DNA of 64,000 bases, from positions 2,907,601-2,971,600 of the forward strand of contig ML133422.1 of the NCBI GenBank assembly GCA_003864495.1. The letters are read 5' to 3'. This document shows, one piece after another, positions 48,723 through 63,700 of this stretch (positions within the stretch are counted from its first letter, which is position 1; each line of letters opens with the position of its first letter). The notes under the pieces were generated by a model that saw only the letters and a program-made list of their open reading frames with translations, was not told the DNA's origin and did no database searches. This stretch comes from Nemopilema nomurai (Eukaryota > Cnidaria > Scyphozoa > Rhizostomeae > Rhizostomatidae). The position numbers and the translations under genes were made by a program.

Positions 48723-51700
48723 CTATTTAAATGGTTGCCACCGACGAAGTGGGCCACTCACAGATTCCGCCTCAAGGATTCCTTTCATCATCTTATCTGT
48801 CAAAACGGATTTGGCCTCCATTTTCAATTGCCTGATTTCTTCTTTGGTTACGCTGAATTTCCCCATGTTGACCAAAGAATTCTGCTTGCTTCTTTTGCCA
48901 AAGGAAGAGTCCAGACTCAAAGTGACATCTGTATGTGACACAAGGAAAAAAGATTAACACTGTCTCGAGTTGACAAAACGTAATAAATAATCCAGTATTA
49001 ATGTTAAAAGTGAATAAATTTCATGTTTCAGAAGTATCAAATCCAGTCATATAGGCATCAGTTATGTTAAACCAGCCATGTTGCGATATGGCTCTTTTAC
49101 CAAAAGGGATTATCAGGGACAAAACACACGAGGGTCGAAAAGGCAAGTGCAGTGGAGAGACCTGATGCAACGCGAGTTTAAACGCAATCAAGGCTAAATT
49201 AAAATGGCAACAGAGTGCGGAAAAACCAACATGGCGATACGTCAAGTCGAAAACTGACTGTTGACATGGCAAAGCAAAGTTCAAGTGGTAATCAAGCGGG
49301 TTTAAGATATTAAAATGAGTTAGAATAAAAAAGGAACACAAAATTAACCTTGTAGTCTCCGAGCCCGGATCGTTGGCGGCTTTGGTAGTTCGAATTCCAT
49401 TTCGTCCAACTGAATTGGCTCACAGTGGATGAAATAGTATTCAATATGGCGCCACATTAGATACAGGACATTCTCAATGATTTCTGAAAACTGAGTTAAG
49501 TAAGTAAACTTTATAGTGCCTGAATCGGGTGTTTGATCTCAGTTGATAGTAAACCAATGCATAGAAATGTCGCTGACACCTTTTATTCCTAGAGGTAAAT
49601 CGTTCGTTTAAAAATCTCAACTTCCTCGAAAGTGGGACATGAGGTGTAGGTTGAACGTACATCCTTGATTCGGATATTCTGCACACTTTTAGATTAAACG
49701 GTTATACGAGGCTGCTTCTACGAGGATGGTTATACGAGGATGGTTATACGAGGCTTCTTCTACGAGGATGGTTATACGAGGCTGCTTCTACGAGGCTGCC
49801 TCCTCCTGGCCGTCACTTCGAGGCTACGAATCTGACCATATTGATAAACGTAAATAAGAGGATACGAATGTTGAAACAGGCCTGATCATCGCTCAAGTCG
49901 GCAAGTTGTTGTAAAATTTTTCTTGCAATCAGTCTCCTCTGCAGGCTTGACAGCCGATCCACGTCAAAAACATTTTCTTGCGACAGAAGCTGAAAAAAGG
50001 AATAAAAAAGGCATTCAACTATTCGCTCATAACATATATCATTTTATATCAACTCCTCACTGAAAACTAAGGCTTACAAAAGGAGGCCTCTTTTGCTAAT
50101 AGCAATGAACTCGCCTTTATGTTGAGTCTGTGAATTTAACAAAATGTTGTTTGGATTCAAAAAGTAGGCCTGTTTTCTTTCCACTGCAAGAACTAAGCCG
50201 TTCAATCTAAATTCAAATTGAATTTGATACCTGTGATGTTTCTTCGCCGGATAAATCTTCAATCTCTTCTATTTTCTTCTGATATTTCGCATTTGCCTCA
50301 ATTGCCACCTTCACATCGTCCACAGCATGATGAAGTTCTTCTACCAAAACGCTCATCGACGAGTTTTTGGAAATCCCTGCTTCAAGGGAACAAAAAGAAA
50401 CAAATAAAGATACAGCATGCAGCAAGTGGCATCTACAAGACGCCAGCAAAGTCTCTAAGCTACAACTGCTGACCAACTCTGATACTTAAATGTCAATGAG
50501 TGTCAATGAGGACCTAAATAACAGAAAGGGCTAGATAGGCACTTGCTTAGTAATCAGCCAAGCTGATCAAACACAACTCGTTTATCATACTCTCGCTTCA
50601 AATCGGAATCATGGGTGCTGCATGCACCGTTCACCCAGGTCTCTCTCTCGTTACTCCACTTGGCCACCCGTCCTCCTGTCCTGGTAACGCCTATCCAAGC
50701 TCCACCTTTCTCTGAGCTTCCCCCAGCCCCTTGCCTCCATAACAACCCTAAGGGCCCCCAAAATGCTACTACCGCAACAATACCCCTAAGCTTCTCTAGA
50801 AAACGAGAAACACACAACAAGACCAGTGTCAAGTCAACTAAAAAAAAATCGTTTTGAAAAAGAATATTGCCAGCGAAGCGTACCATGCCTAATTGTGACG
50901 TCACGCATTCTCTTGCTCTCCGCCATATCGATCAACACGGGTGCAAAAATGACGTTGCAGTATGCACCAGTCAGTCCCAGGCTACTGACAACACTGCGCG
51001 CGTAGCTGATTAAGTTGGAGCGAATTTGCAGGAGAATTCTCCGCACGGTGGCAGTGGTTACTTCGCTCGCGGAAGATGTCTGCTCGAATGTGTCGTTGGA
51101 ACTCTCGTTCTCCACACAAATCTTGGTGACCTGAAGATGGAGGGGTACATCAGTGGGCAAGATAGTAACATAGCGATTGCGAGAAACAGCGGGTTTTAGC
51201 ATACTTACAAAATAAATAGCCAGCTGATGATCGAAAGGACAAACACCTAAAAACTTTATTATGTCAGCTATTGGTCATTCTCCCACGTTTGCATACTCTG
51301 AGAAATGTCGGACAAATAAGTACCTAAATATGCAAAGCCATGTTTACGCTGATTTTAGCAACCGTGAAGTTTTGTGTCAGAAACATTTGTTCACACAATA
51401 GGATTAGAATGCTAGGCTTCAAGAGTAAATAAAGAGACTGACGGAGCAGGGGCTAAGAAGCATGCACACCAAACATACTTTTAAGAAAGCATTCAAGAAA
51501 GCCAAAGACCTCAAGAAAACCAGAGGCATTTCAGCATTATTTGAACGCATTAGAAAAAACAATGGAGATAATACTTCGCACTCACCTCGTTGCAATATTC
51601 CTTTGAAGAAAAGGATTGCAAAAGGCCGAGTAAAACTCTCTGGACTTTGACCTGAAAACTTCGCGTTCGCCGTGCATCATCGTTTGCTGTTTCTGGGTCC

Positions 51701-54700
51701 CTGTGGTCCTCTCGCCTTGGTCTGAGCAAAGACACCACTGACGTCACTAGAGAGAGTTCCAGAAGGCATGGGACAGTTTTGCACGGGCTTTTTGTCTGCA
51801 GGATCTGTAGGAAGGCATCCTCGTGGCAGAGGATGAACTCTTGAAGCTTAAAAGGAAAAGATGGAATCTTGAAGATGGAGAGAACTCTACATGAAAAGAT
51901 ACCATGAAAATATAGTATAATAGTGAAAAACTTCTGTCATCAGAATACCTTTGAATTCAATGCACATTTAGTACATTAAAGATATCATCTTGTCTAATAG
52001 TTGTAAAACATACTTTTAATACGTTGAGCCTTAACGGTTTCAAAATCATCAGGAAGATTTGCCTTGTAGATGTGACGTTTAAGGTATCGTTTAGCCTAAT
52101 GCGATAACTATACCATGCCGATGTTCAAAGAACAATTGTTCAGATTATTTGAGCATTAAAGTGGAAAGCAATTGAGAAAGAAAGTGATATGTACTTGCAA
52201 AATGAACTCCTGGTGGCTTGGGCCTAGTGACGACACAATGGCTTTAATGAGTCTTAAAATTGACGACAAAACAATTCGATATTGCTCCATTTTACTCGGC
52301 GATAGAGGATCGTAGTGCTGGCTGTATGCGAGCGAGGCTAGATGCAAAGTGAGGTTGGAGTCATCGGGCCTATGGTCTATGAATTGACATTCAACCAGCT
52401 TTGACATCAGTCCGCACTGCAAAAGGATCTGGGCACCAATCTCACTTTTTGCAAATCTTGTCAAGAAGTCCTGAGGGCGAAAAGTTAATACGATAAATAG
52501 CTTTTCGCAAACTCATAAAAGATGCCATTTAACATTTTGACCCTACAGCCAGTGGCGTTGAAAAAGAAATTGAGATGGATTAAGAGGAGATAAAAACTCT
52601 GAGAAAGACGAGCATTAGGAAATAAAAAAGGATTAATTGAAAATTTAATTACTTGAATAATTCAATTGCAATATCATCAGTTGCTTATCATATTTAAAAT
52701 GGCGTGGTTTACGTCGAGGAAGTAGCATTGAAACCAAATTTAGTCAAATTGGCCTAAGTAGAATGCTTGAGAACAACAAGGACAAATAAGCTTGCAGCGC
52801 AATATTAAAGTTGCCTCAAGTTAAGCATTGTCAATCCATCAATCAATCACTGATCAATCACTGATCAATCACATAACACTTACCAATTTCGATTCAAGCG
52901 TGTAAACAGTTTTCAAGGCATCGCCGTCGGACGCAAAAACCGCCTGCAACTTCACGTCGTCCTTCGGTATGCTTTCCACAAGATGACGTAGGTAGCCACG
53001 TGATGAAAGGAACCCAGACCAGCGCTCTTGCCAGTCGATGCTAACAACTGAGTCGAGCACTGCAAACGCCAGCATCTAGGAGGGAAGTCTCGGTTACAAA
53101 CTGGCCTCGATTCCACTGATGCAACAAAATAGGGACCTTGATGAGCAGGCCTTTTATAGCTGTATGTTCAAAACAAATATGATGAACGGAATTTCTATCC
53201 GTGAAAAAACTGCTATCCGTGAAAAAACTGCGATTAAGGAAGGACCGAGGAACATTAAATAGCAAGCTTTTTAAAGGAGACTCAAAAACATTTTGTTTCG
53301 ACTCCTGCTATAGAAACTTTTGTAACAACTTTCCTTTGATAAAAACACGATTCGATTAGAAAATGCTTAGGATTAAAATGAAATTGGAAATCGAGCAAAC
53401 CTCTCCTATTTCGGGGCCATTGCAAGCATCCCTGCAGACCATGTCCATGAAAGACTCCCCCTGTTTCGCTAAAAACGACAGAGTGTTGGCTTCCCAGGAC
53501 TCTTTTGAAACCGGACCAAACAAGTTTGAAGATTCTGTAACGAAGGAGGGAATATAAGATGATAAGGAGCTACAGCAACACTGACCAAGAAGAACAACTG
53601 GAAATAAGATATCGTTAATATGGTAAGGAAGTATTGAAATTTTAGATATTACCATGACAGCTAAAGTGAATAACAAAGCTCTAGATACAACACTAGCACC
53701 GTTAATGACACATTTCAGGTCATTTGTCATTAGAAATTCTCCGACTGACATAAATGCAATGAATGAAGTATCTTTCCCATTGAAAGGAATAGTGCAGATT
53801 TATCTTTTTTGTCTTGTTCTAAGTCAGTAATAAGGGTCTAAGTTTTGGGACTTTTACAAGAAAACCACTTAAGAATAATTTCCTGGATAGAGTCGAAACG
53901 TTTATGTCACCTACTGGATATGTCGTATAGTGGACTTGTCCAGCACCTTATATACCTGATATGCCTAACTTATTGATTCTTGCCAAAAAGTTGTCGACAA
54001 TATGCATTTTTTATTTGTCGTTGTTCTCATTATAAAACTCATCAACAAGCTGCGGTTACAATCTATCAAATTTTCATTTAGAACTTTAGGATTTTATACA
54101 GTTACTCCTAGTAACCTACACTTTTAACCTAAGGCTACATTGATTATGAACGCACTGAAAAATACTACAGGAAGCTACACCAGGAATTTGTAGCGACCCC
54201 ATCCACCAAAATCAGTGACCTTTGTGTCAAAATGCAGGAGAGATCTGGCATTTTCCAGCCGCAAAGACATACATACTTTGTTCTCTGACAGACGTGTGCA
54301 GCTTTCCAATCTGCATATAGTAAAGAATTGCTCCGTAAAAGTTGCATCTCGTCTTGAAGTTGGATGCGCCAATCGAACAGAGGGAGCTCACGATGCCTTG
54401 AAATATTCGAAACATGTGCGACATGTCCATGGTTGAACGTACGGGTCTATCGCTGTTGAAATGATGTAGATGAAGTGAAGATGGATATTATTGAATAAGT
54501 GAATGATACATTAGCTTAGATTGTAACAACACAGTGGAGATTCTAAAGGGAAGAACATGAGGACCCTCGTTGTGCATGTTTAACATGCCACGGCACGACC
54601 TGGCACGACAGAACACGACACGGCAAGACCCGACAAGACAGAAAATGACACGATACGACAAAACATGACACGATACGACACGATACGATACGACACGATA

Positions 54701-57700
54701 CGATACGACCCAACATAACACGGCAAACCACTACACGACACTGTGACACAATGACATAATTTAGCAAGATCTATTAGATATAAGAGACTTTTTAAAAATT
54801 ATACTAATTGCTGTATTAAAAAGTGAAGATGAAATAAAAGTAAGGCAAAAACCTTGACGATGAGAGCTGAACAACAATGTTGTGGTATTGAGACATCAGC
54901 ATCAAAATGGCGCCAGCAACCAGACTTAGCAATTCAGAAATGGCATTTTCATTTGATACCTACGAGAAATGACGGATGGCTGAAAAACGTGCCTCGTAGC
55001 AAATCAGGCCAAATTTTTCGAACTATTTTGCTGCAGATTTCTTCATACTCATTGCATAAAATGTAGAATTTGGAAAAACAATCTCGTAAAACATACAGTC
55101 TCGTAAAACATACAGTCTTGTAAAACATACCTTGCCAATAAGATCCTGAAGAAGGTTTAAGATAACAGGCACCCTTGCCTCGCCTGGAAAAACATCATAC
55201 TGAGAAATCGAAAACGAGGTGCCAACAACTTGTCTCCAGGCTTCGAAAGAGTGTCGCTTGGCGCCAAGTGATCTTCGCACGGAGTTCCTCTCGACTGCAT
55301 ACGCAAGAATCGCTTCCACCTCCTTTCAAAGCAAACGTAATGTTTGTAGTGTACAAAAGAATTGGATAAATACGATTATGGAGCACTGCTTGCTTTTCGT
55401 GTGCTTAGTGAGTTGTGTAAATATTTAACAGGCAAAGAAAAAGAGTGTAGACCATAAAGAGCCTGCAATCTACACTTTATATCTAGACTGAATTTGATTA
55501 CTGAAATTTACTTTGCATTTGTATAAAATGGAAGTTTAGCTCCGATACCCTTTTCACTTCAGTTAGCATTTATTATTTATCCTATATCAAATTTTCATCT
55601 TGGGGAATATAGAAGGTGACATGATAATAAATTACGTTTAATGAGAGCACAGAAGAAAAGGATAATTGTCACACAAAAATTGGCTTTTCTACAGGTGGTT
55701 AGGAAACCTATGATAACTGAAGGTAACTAAAAGGCCATTAAACTGCATTAGTGGCTTCAAAACATTCGTAATAAAAACCTTGAGGATCTCGGGTCGTTGT
55801 CCGATGTTTGCCATCCCCTGCGCACTGTTCAACTCAGCCATTACATTGCGATGGAGCATCCTGACGTCACATATAATAATGCCAGTGTCTTCTGATCTCT
55901 CTTCGCATGACGCAATCAGCTGCTCCACAGCGGACTGTTGGAACATGTTGGAGGTGTAGGGGGATGGGTAGTCCTGTGACAGTTCCAAGTCACTTAATAT
56001 AGCACTAGCTAGGTTGCTTGAAATGTTATCTTGCTGTCGTCCCCGGAAGCCAGATGGTTGGTCCAAACTTGGAACTGAAAATATTAAAGTTCTTATATTT
56101 ATAAACTCAACGGATATGGAGTGAATATAAAGAGATTAAAATTCAATATGGTTTGCAATGTGAATACCCATCTCAATATATTAAGTATTCTTCTAACATG
56201 AAGTTCACTTTTTCAATTATATAGGATCATACATTGAAAAGGGCCTTTTCTTGACTGCGCATGTTGTTGGCCGTAAAGCAGTTCTAGAAGGCGGATCAAG
56301 CTGGATCTGAGCCTCGTTTGCGACGCAACCTTGACCTCGATTGCAATCGTCTTCATGAACCACGACTGCTGGTGGGACAGCAAGGCAAACATTTCACTGC
56401 TCTCTTCGTCAACAAGACCGGGCCTAAGAAACGGCAAGCAAGCTGCGTGACTGGCGAAGAAGTCGTGGTTGGTCCGAAGGTACCGCTGCGATGGCATTCT
56501 TCTCGTCGGGTGGGCGCAGAGGAAGTATATCAGCTGATACATTAACTCGGCGAGAACCGGCGTTTCGTAGATGCACGATGGACCATTTGGCGTGTCAAGT
56601 CCACGGTTCAGAAGGGCGATTATCGAATGGAAGCAAGTCTTGGGAAATTTCGCAACACCTGTAAATTCATAGAAGTCAAATGAAAAATTAGAAAACATAA
56701 AAAATCGATAGTCTTCTTTTTTACCACCGAGAATCATAGGCAAGAGGGCGCAAGAACGTCATAACGATTCTAAGATATTTAAGACATGTATCGTTAATTG
56801 AGTAACTACAATGTTAAAGAGGCATTTAGACTGATTAGAGCAAGCTTTCGGGTCTTTAGAAGAGCCCAAGGAAAAAGACGAACTCTTTCTGTCTACAAAC
56901 TGATTAGAGCAAGCTTTCGAATCTCTGGCAAACTACATACAGCCAACCATCAAAGTGAGAGCATTATAAGCGTACCTGCATCTTGGAAAACAGTTTTGGA
57001 AATGCCTGTCTGCAGGTCAAACCCCAAGAGAAGCTGCGCCACGTTTGGAGATGGCTGATACAATGTCGACAGCATCAGGTTTAGAATGCTGTGTCTTATA
57101 GCATTTCTCACAGATGCATCTGTGTCACGAAGGCCTGAAACGAGAATGCAGCTTGTAAATACAGGGGCAACAAGCCACACATTGAAACAGATGCAGGCAA
57201 ATTAGGAAAAAGCTTTGAATAAAAAGCTGTTAGTTGAAGCCTCCTGGCTTGCAGAGATTTGGGTCTTAAGTGATTAAATAGCACAAGCTGTTGAGCATGT
57301 TCTCATACAGTTAGTGATCTTTGGAAGAACGACATATACTTGTGTAAGGGAGAGAGAACTGCCTGGGCATGACTGACCAGAGAGAACACTTTTGCATGAT
57401 GCAATGCAAGAAATTTGACACTTGCATCTACGCATAAACCCCCTTCTTCTGTATTTCAAGCAAGGAAGCTGACTAGTTAGACTTTTTGAAAGTCCACAAA
57501 AGAAAAAAGGGGAATATAATAACTTCTACAAATAGAATAATTTCGAAGGCTTCATAAGATAAAATAAACGGAATACACTTGCCATCATCGCCGTCGAAAG
57601 AGATGTTCCTGTCTCTACCAACTTCTTCGGGTATGTCTTGCTCCAAAAATTCACAGAAACCAATCACAAGCTGATCGCGCTCCAGCTAGCAAAAAAGAGG

Positions 57701-60700
57701 ATCAACATTGATGATAAATCAGAAGGACAAAAACAAAAAGTGATCTGTTTTCATCAACAACAACATCAATGCAAGAATAGTTTCTTGGACTCACTGAAAA
57801 TGCCTCCATTTTTCTGCAATAAATGAATAAATAAATATTGTAAATGGATCCAAAAGAGCTTCGTTAACAGACCAAATTCATTATTTCTACTTTGCTTTAG
57901 AATGATATAAATATTTTATGCATATAAAAATGTTCTCCATCATGGAGATATGAAAAGCTTCAGTCTAGCTTAGGTTCCGCAAAGCCAAATCCAGCTACCG
58001 AGATCTTGCCAGACCTTTTTTGCGGACAAAATTGATGACAATCTTGGCCTTTTCTGACACTGTCAATCTGATAAAAATCAGGTCATAACTTTCTTGATGA
58101 CAAAACAAATGACAATCTGGTCATACCTTTTCTGATGCCTAAATTGATGACAATCAGGTCATACCTTTCTTGATGACAAAACAAATGACAATCTGGTTAA
58201 CCTTTCTTGATGACAAAACAAATGATAATCTGGTCATAACTTTTCTGATGACCAAATCGATAAAAATCAGGTCATACCTTTTTCGAGGACAGGATTCCAA
58301 TGATCTCCTTTTGCATGTCGGTTGACTGGTTTATTAAGCACATGATGCGCACAACAGCCAAAGTCAGTTCGGGCGCAACGCCGTTCAATCTCATGTACCT
58401 AAAACGAGGTTGAGTTCCATTAGATTTACCCCTCCATTGACGAGCTCATAGATAAAACGAAAGTATGTTAAAATAAATGATCGAAGAAAAGATTAGTTGC
58501 GAGTCTTCAAGGATCATTAGAGTGAGATTTAGCATTCTGGAGAGGAGGCTCTATTGGGTACTGAAAAAGAGGCTGTTTCAGAGAAGAGGGTCTCTTAAGA
58601 GCTGGACCTTGAAGTGGATGTTCCGTAGAGGTTCAATAAAGACCATAACATAAAAGGAACCGCTATTAAAAAATTAACTACCTAAAAGACTCACAGTGCT
58701 AAATTATTTGTCCCACAATGTGCTACATATCGTGAAATGGCCTTTAAAATGAATATTGCATATTCCAAGTAACCTAAAACAACTATTCAAAGGAGCAAAG
58801 TAACTGTACCTTGAAATTTTGTAGGGGTAATCAGCCTCCGCAGTGCTTGGATTGATGCTCAGAAGGAGCTTTTCGATAGGCGTGACCATTGTGGAGGAGC
58901 TCTGGTCCCTCAACATGGCGTTAAACTTACTTTGCTTCTCAAGGGTGTACTCAACTAACTTCAAACAATAAAACACCGTCTTTTCTTCGTCGGATTTATT
59001 GCCTTCGTTGAGAAAGAAAGTAAGTAAAAATACTTAGTATCATAGATATTAGGGCATGAAAATAAGCACGAACAAACACGGAGGCAATCGTGAAGATTTG
59101 GACCATTCAGAACTTGTTAAAGGTGTTATGAGCTGATGCTTTAGTGTAAATAAAGGTTCTGAATCAGGCGGACAAAGAGCAGGCAATCTGAGCCTTGGAG
59201 TGGAAGCACCTGAAGTTTTACATGGCATCTCAAGACCGCAAACGCAGCAATGTGTGATTTAGAGTCCGTTCCTGAATATATAACTAGCTTAATGAAAATG
59301 TAAACAAAATAAAAGAGGAAAACATTTATGCGGTATAAAACCTCGCAATGGCAAAAAATCGTGGAAAAATTATCTTACTACGCAAAATTATATTTCCGAT
59401 GTTTCTTGCTAGAATAAATAAAACCCCGATAACAAAAGTTGTAAGTAAAAACTGGTTTCGTTACCATTATTAGTCTCTTCTAATTCTTGCCAAAGTGTGT
59501 CAATAATGTTCATGACCTGAAAAATCCATTTGCGAGTGGTTACGTCACCGATGAACAAACACGTCGCAAAGAAAATTAGAAATTTGGGGTCGTAATGTAA
59601 GGTGTGGTTGGGGTCATTTAAATTTATAGAGCAAAGAGCTAAATACCTATTACTGTTGCAACTTTTAAAAAATACAATAAAGTTATCAATCTTTAATGAT
59701 CATATATTTTATACTAAACCAGAAGGGTATTTAAAAAAATCCATAATGGTTAAAAACATATAGTAAAAAAATTAGAAAGTTGAGAATTTTAAGTGGCACA
59801 AAATCGCTATTTAATGGAGATCTTTAATTGAAACGACAATCCTTCTTGGTCCCCTACTTTAAAGATCACCTACCAGTCGAAACATTGGAGTGTCGTTCAA
59901 CATGTGCAGCAAAATTTCATGTCCCGGATGCTTTCCAGCTTTTCCAAAATTGACACCTTGTATTTCAACGCTTTGGCCGGCAAACGGCTCAGGCACTGGC
60001 TCGTAATTTTTAAGAATCTTTGCAAAAATCTCCAAGACTTCTTTTGCTACCACCCACTAGAAACGAAAGACACTTTTAACGCAAAAAATGTACCTTTCTC
60101 TAGTTTTACGTCTCTCCTTTGCTTTATGCAAATTATCCTTGCAAATGGACTGGACTCATAAAATAAATGAGGATGTTCCGAGGCAGAGAGGAACAAACAA
60201 ATCAAACGGTCTCGCATTAAGCGTGAAAAACTGACACAGTGTCCACTCAAGAATACTCTTCAAATGTCTGTCAAGCATATGCACCAAACAAAATAGCAGC
60301 CTAAATAATGAGGACACTTCTCCAAGTCGCTAGATCGAGTGAAAAAAGAGATACTACAGGGAAAAACGAAACAGTTATCTGAATGAACTTTGCCCTATGA
60401 CCTCTCTCCAACTGTTCTACACTTGATGGTGTGCATTATACCAGGCCTGATTTATCTGGTGCCGTAAGTAATAAGCCAGGGGTCACTGCAATATTCAATT
60501 CTAAAAGGTACAAACCTTTTCAGCAGGATTTTGGTAGGCTCGGTTCTTAAACCGCAGGAACACGCTGTCCCGCAGAAAGTCCAAATAAGGAATGAAACCC
60601 GGGACGCGATACCCAGCTCCCAGGGTTGTTGGTATGGTGATATCCGTGAGGGCGTTTATGAGTCGCAGAAAGGCGCGGGTTTGAGGGTAAACTTCATCTC

Positions 60701-63700
60701 GGGATTCAACTTCTTCCAGCTCCACTTTTAGGCCTGCATCCTGCTTGCTAGATGAATCGTTCGACACAGTGGTCAGTATCTAAAGGACAGAATAACGGAA
60801 TAAAGACCTGGGCACTTGAATACCATAAAGCATCGAATCATCGCATACCCCTCTATTTTTGGCTAAGCTACCAGTGTATAACTAGGTACCAGTGTATGTG
60901 TACAATAATAAGAATTGAAATAATTAAGTAAACCCACTTAATATCTTAATATGTGTACAATAATAAGAATTGAAATAAATAAGTAAACCCACTAATTAAG
61001 TAATCAAAAGCATTGCATTGTATTCAATATATATCAGCAATCCTAAATGTTACCTAAATGATATAAATATATCTACGCTAGATAATAGGACATTCTTGAT
61101 CGCAATTCCGAAACCTTGATTGCCTAAGAGTTGCCAGGACTCCTAAGCACGTCATCATGATACAAAATGACACGTTATAATGATACATAGCCTCGTATTA
61201 CCTGTGTTGCTTCCAAAGACTGCCAAATGACGGCAGAGATCTCGGGAGACTTTGCAAACGAGGCCAGCGCGTTCAAAAGGGCTGCTTTCAGCGTTGATGG
61301 CACGGGACAACCGATCAGCCCGAAGAAGGAGGCGACAGGGAGCCAAACGGTGTTGTCACAGAAGGCTATTCTCACGCTTTCACTCTGCAAACGACAAATT
61401 TAGGAGGTTATACCTAGGCCTTGGTAGGGGAGTTGTACATCGAACACCCTTTAGCAAAAGGAGTACTTGCCTTTCATTGTTGGACTTAATCAACAGCCGT
61501 ACGCCTTTACCTACTAAATATCCATCCGACACCATTCTACCCATCTGACACTACTCTATTAATTAATGTCCTTAGAATTAGTTAGAAAGCATCTGATAAA
61601 TTCATCGGACTTAAAAGTAACGAAAACAGCAATTTATTAATTTTGTTATTCTAAATGACATGGTTAGCCGATCACAGTTTTTTCTAAGACCAGCTGTTTA
61701 TCATTCATATCTGATTCCACCTTTTGTCACGACATACCCCAATCTTTGAAACCTGACTGCATACTACAAGCTCGGACAAAATTGTGGATTATTTAAAAAA
61801 AGGACGTACGTGTTCTGCTAGTGTCTGTATCAGCTCAAGGACACTTTCCAATGCCGAGAGCTCTTCAGGGGAAATGTTGTGGTGGTGGTGAACGTGTGAA
61901 CGATGATCTGAAAGCAAGTGTTCATTGTGTCAATACATCGAACTGACTAAAGTGGAAGTCGGGTGGGTTGGGCAGGAGGCGAGATTGGTTAGATTCGGGT
62001 CGAGAGTCGGGTTGGGCGTGATATTGGTTGGAAGTGAGTCGGGTCGGGTGTGAAACTGGTTTGAGGTGAGTTGGGTCGGGTGTGTGTCAGGCTCGAGGTT
62101 AGCAAGGTATCCTGTGCTCTGGATTGGGTGAAAGTTAGTGTAATTGTTCGGGCTGGACGTGAAATTGGTTGTTATTTACGCCGGCTGAGAGTAATCTGAG
62201 TTGACCATGATCTTGACTCGCTCTAATTCGGCCAAATGAGTGTGCTTTGTATATTGACATCTGATACCACCTTCTAGTTTCTACAAGCTAAACCCACATT
62301 TTACAAGAATGAAAGTGCGTTCAAGATAGAGACCAATTTCAGCTTCTTACAGGAAACGTTGTTCTAAAAAGCAAAGTAAGTAAAGTAAATGATTAAAAAG
62401 AAATAGGATATGGCTGACCTGCAGACGAGGCATCTTGCCTGAGACTTGAATAGTATTGCTTGAATGACTGGAAGAAGTGACCCCAACTGGCGGCCAACGT
62501 GGGAGAACCACCAATGCTTCCGTCCGAGTTCAGAAGATTGAAGCAACACTGAGCTGACACCTGATTGGTCGAGAGGCCGGTCAACATTTTGATGTACGAT
62601 GTGAAAACAGCCTGTGGAATGAGGTCCCCGGCAAGTCGTACGAATTTATTCAGCAAAACCTGCAGAAATGGAAGTGAGTTGCTATACAGAGTGGCAGAAT
62701 CAAGGATGAAAACCATGTATCATGTATATGCATTTATATTATATAATGTAGGACGCTTAAATACATCATGACACTAATAGAAAAACTTGTTCACTAGTTA
62801 TAACAAAATATCGCGATACTGGAACAAAATTTGGACATGATAAGGGCATTTCTAAGAACCAGACAATGATTACAATAGAAGAAAGCAAGTTTACTCAGTC
62901 ATGAAATAATTAGTAGAAGCCTTGCGTCATAAAGTAAACTTAAAACGAGACACGACAAGCCTCGTTTACAACCTCACCTGTTTCTGACGTAGATATTGCT
63001 TCGCCGCACTGACTGGCTTTGGAGCGAAAACATCACCGAAAGATTCGCTTGGGCACCAATAGTCACAGCTGAGCTCCAGGCCAAGGGGGTCGCTTTTGTA
63101 TAGAACACCGACCTGTTGATTTCAAAATCACTGTCATTCTTCAATAAAGTCGACAATCTTAGTGCTTTGAAAATCATACGCTAAAAGAGCCTGGCTTGAT
63201 GGGAACATTTTACAAGCACAAATCCCTTTTGCAATTATGAAAGAAAAGATCCTGAATAACTAGAAAAAATGGATAGCAGACAGATTCGTATTTCACAAAT
63301 CCACACTTGAAAATTTTGTCTGAAAATTTCTTCTCACACTAGAAACCTGCCATCAGTTGAAGGTGGATGCACCCTTAGAAGGTGGATACACCTTTAGAAG
63401 GTGGGTACAACGTTTGAAGGTGGATACACCGTTAGAAGGTGGGTACACCGTTTGAAGGTGGATAACCGTTTGAAGGTCGGTACACCGTTCGAAGGTGGAT
63501 ACACCGTTTGAAGGTGGGCATCGTTGTAGTGGGCATATGTGAAGCTCATTGATACTAGTAGCCCAGGGTATTCCCCGTCAAAATCCTTACCAGCGAAAGA
63601 AGATCCTGGAAGTCATGTCTTAGTCCTTTTGGTGGCTCGACGCCCTCTTGCAAGTGAGCTTGCAGTATCTTTGCATTTTCATCGCCACGATTGCGAAGAT

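Noticed and set aside
54488..54767. Minus-strand ORFs rich in Val, Ser, Cys and Arg
   Set aside because: They are translations of the pentanucleotide satellite in a NUP205 intron.
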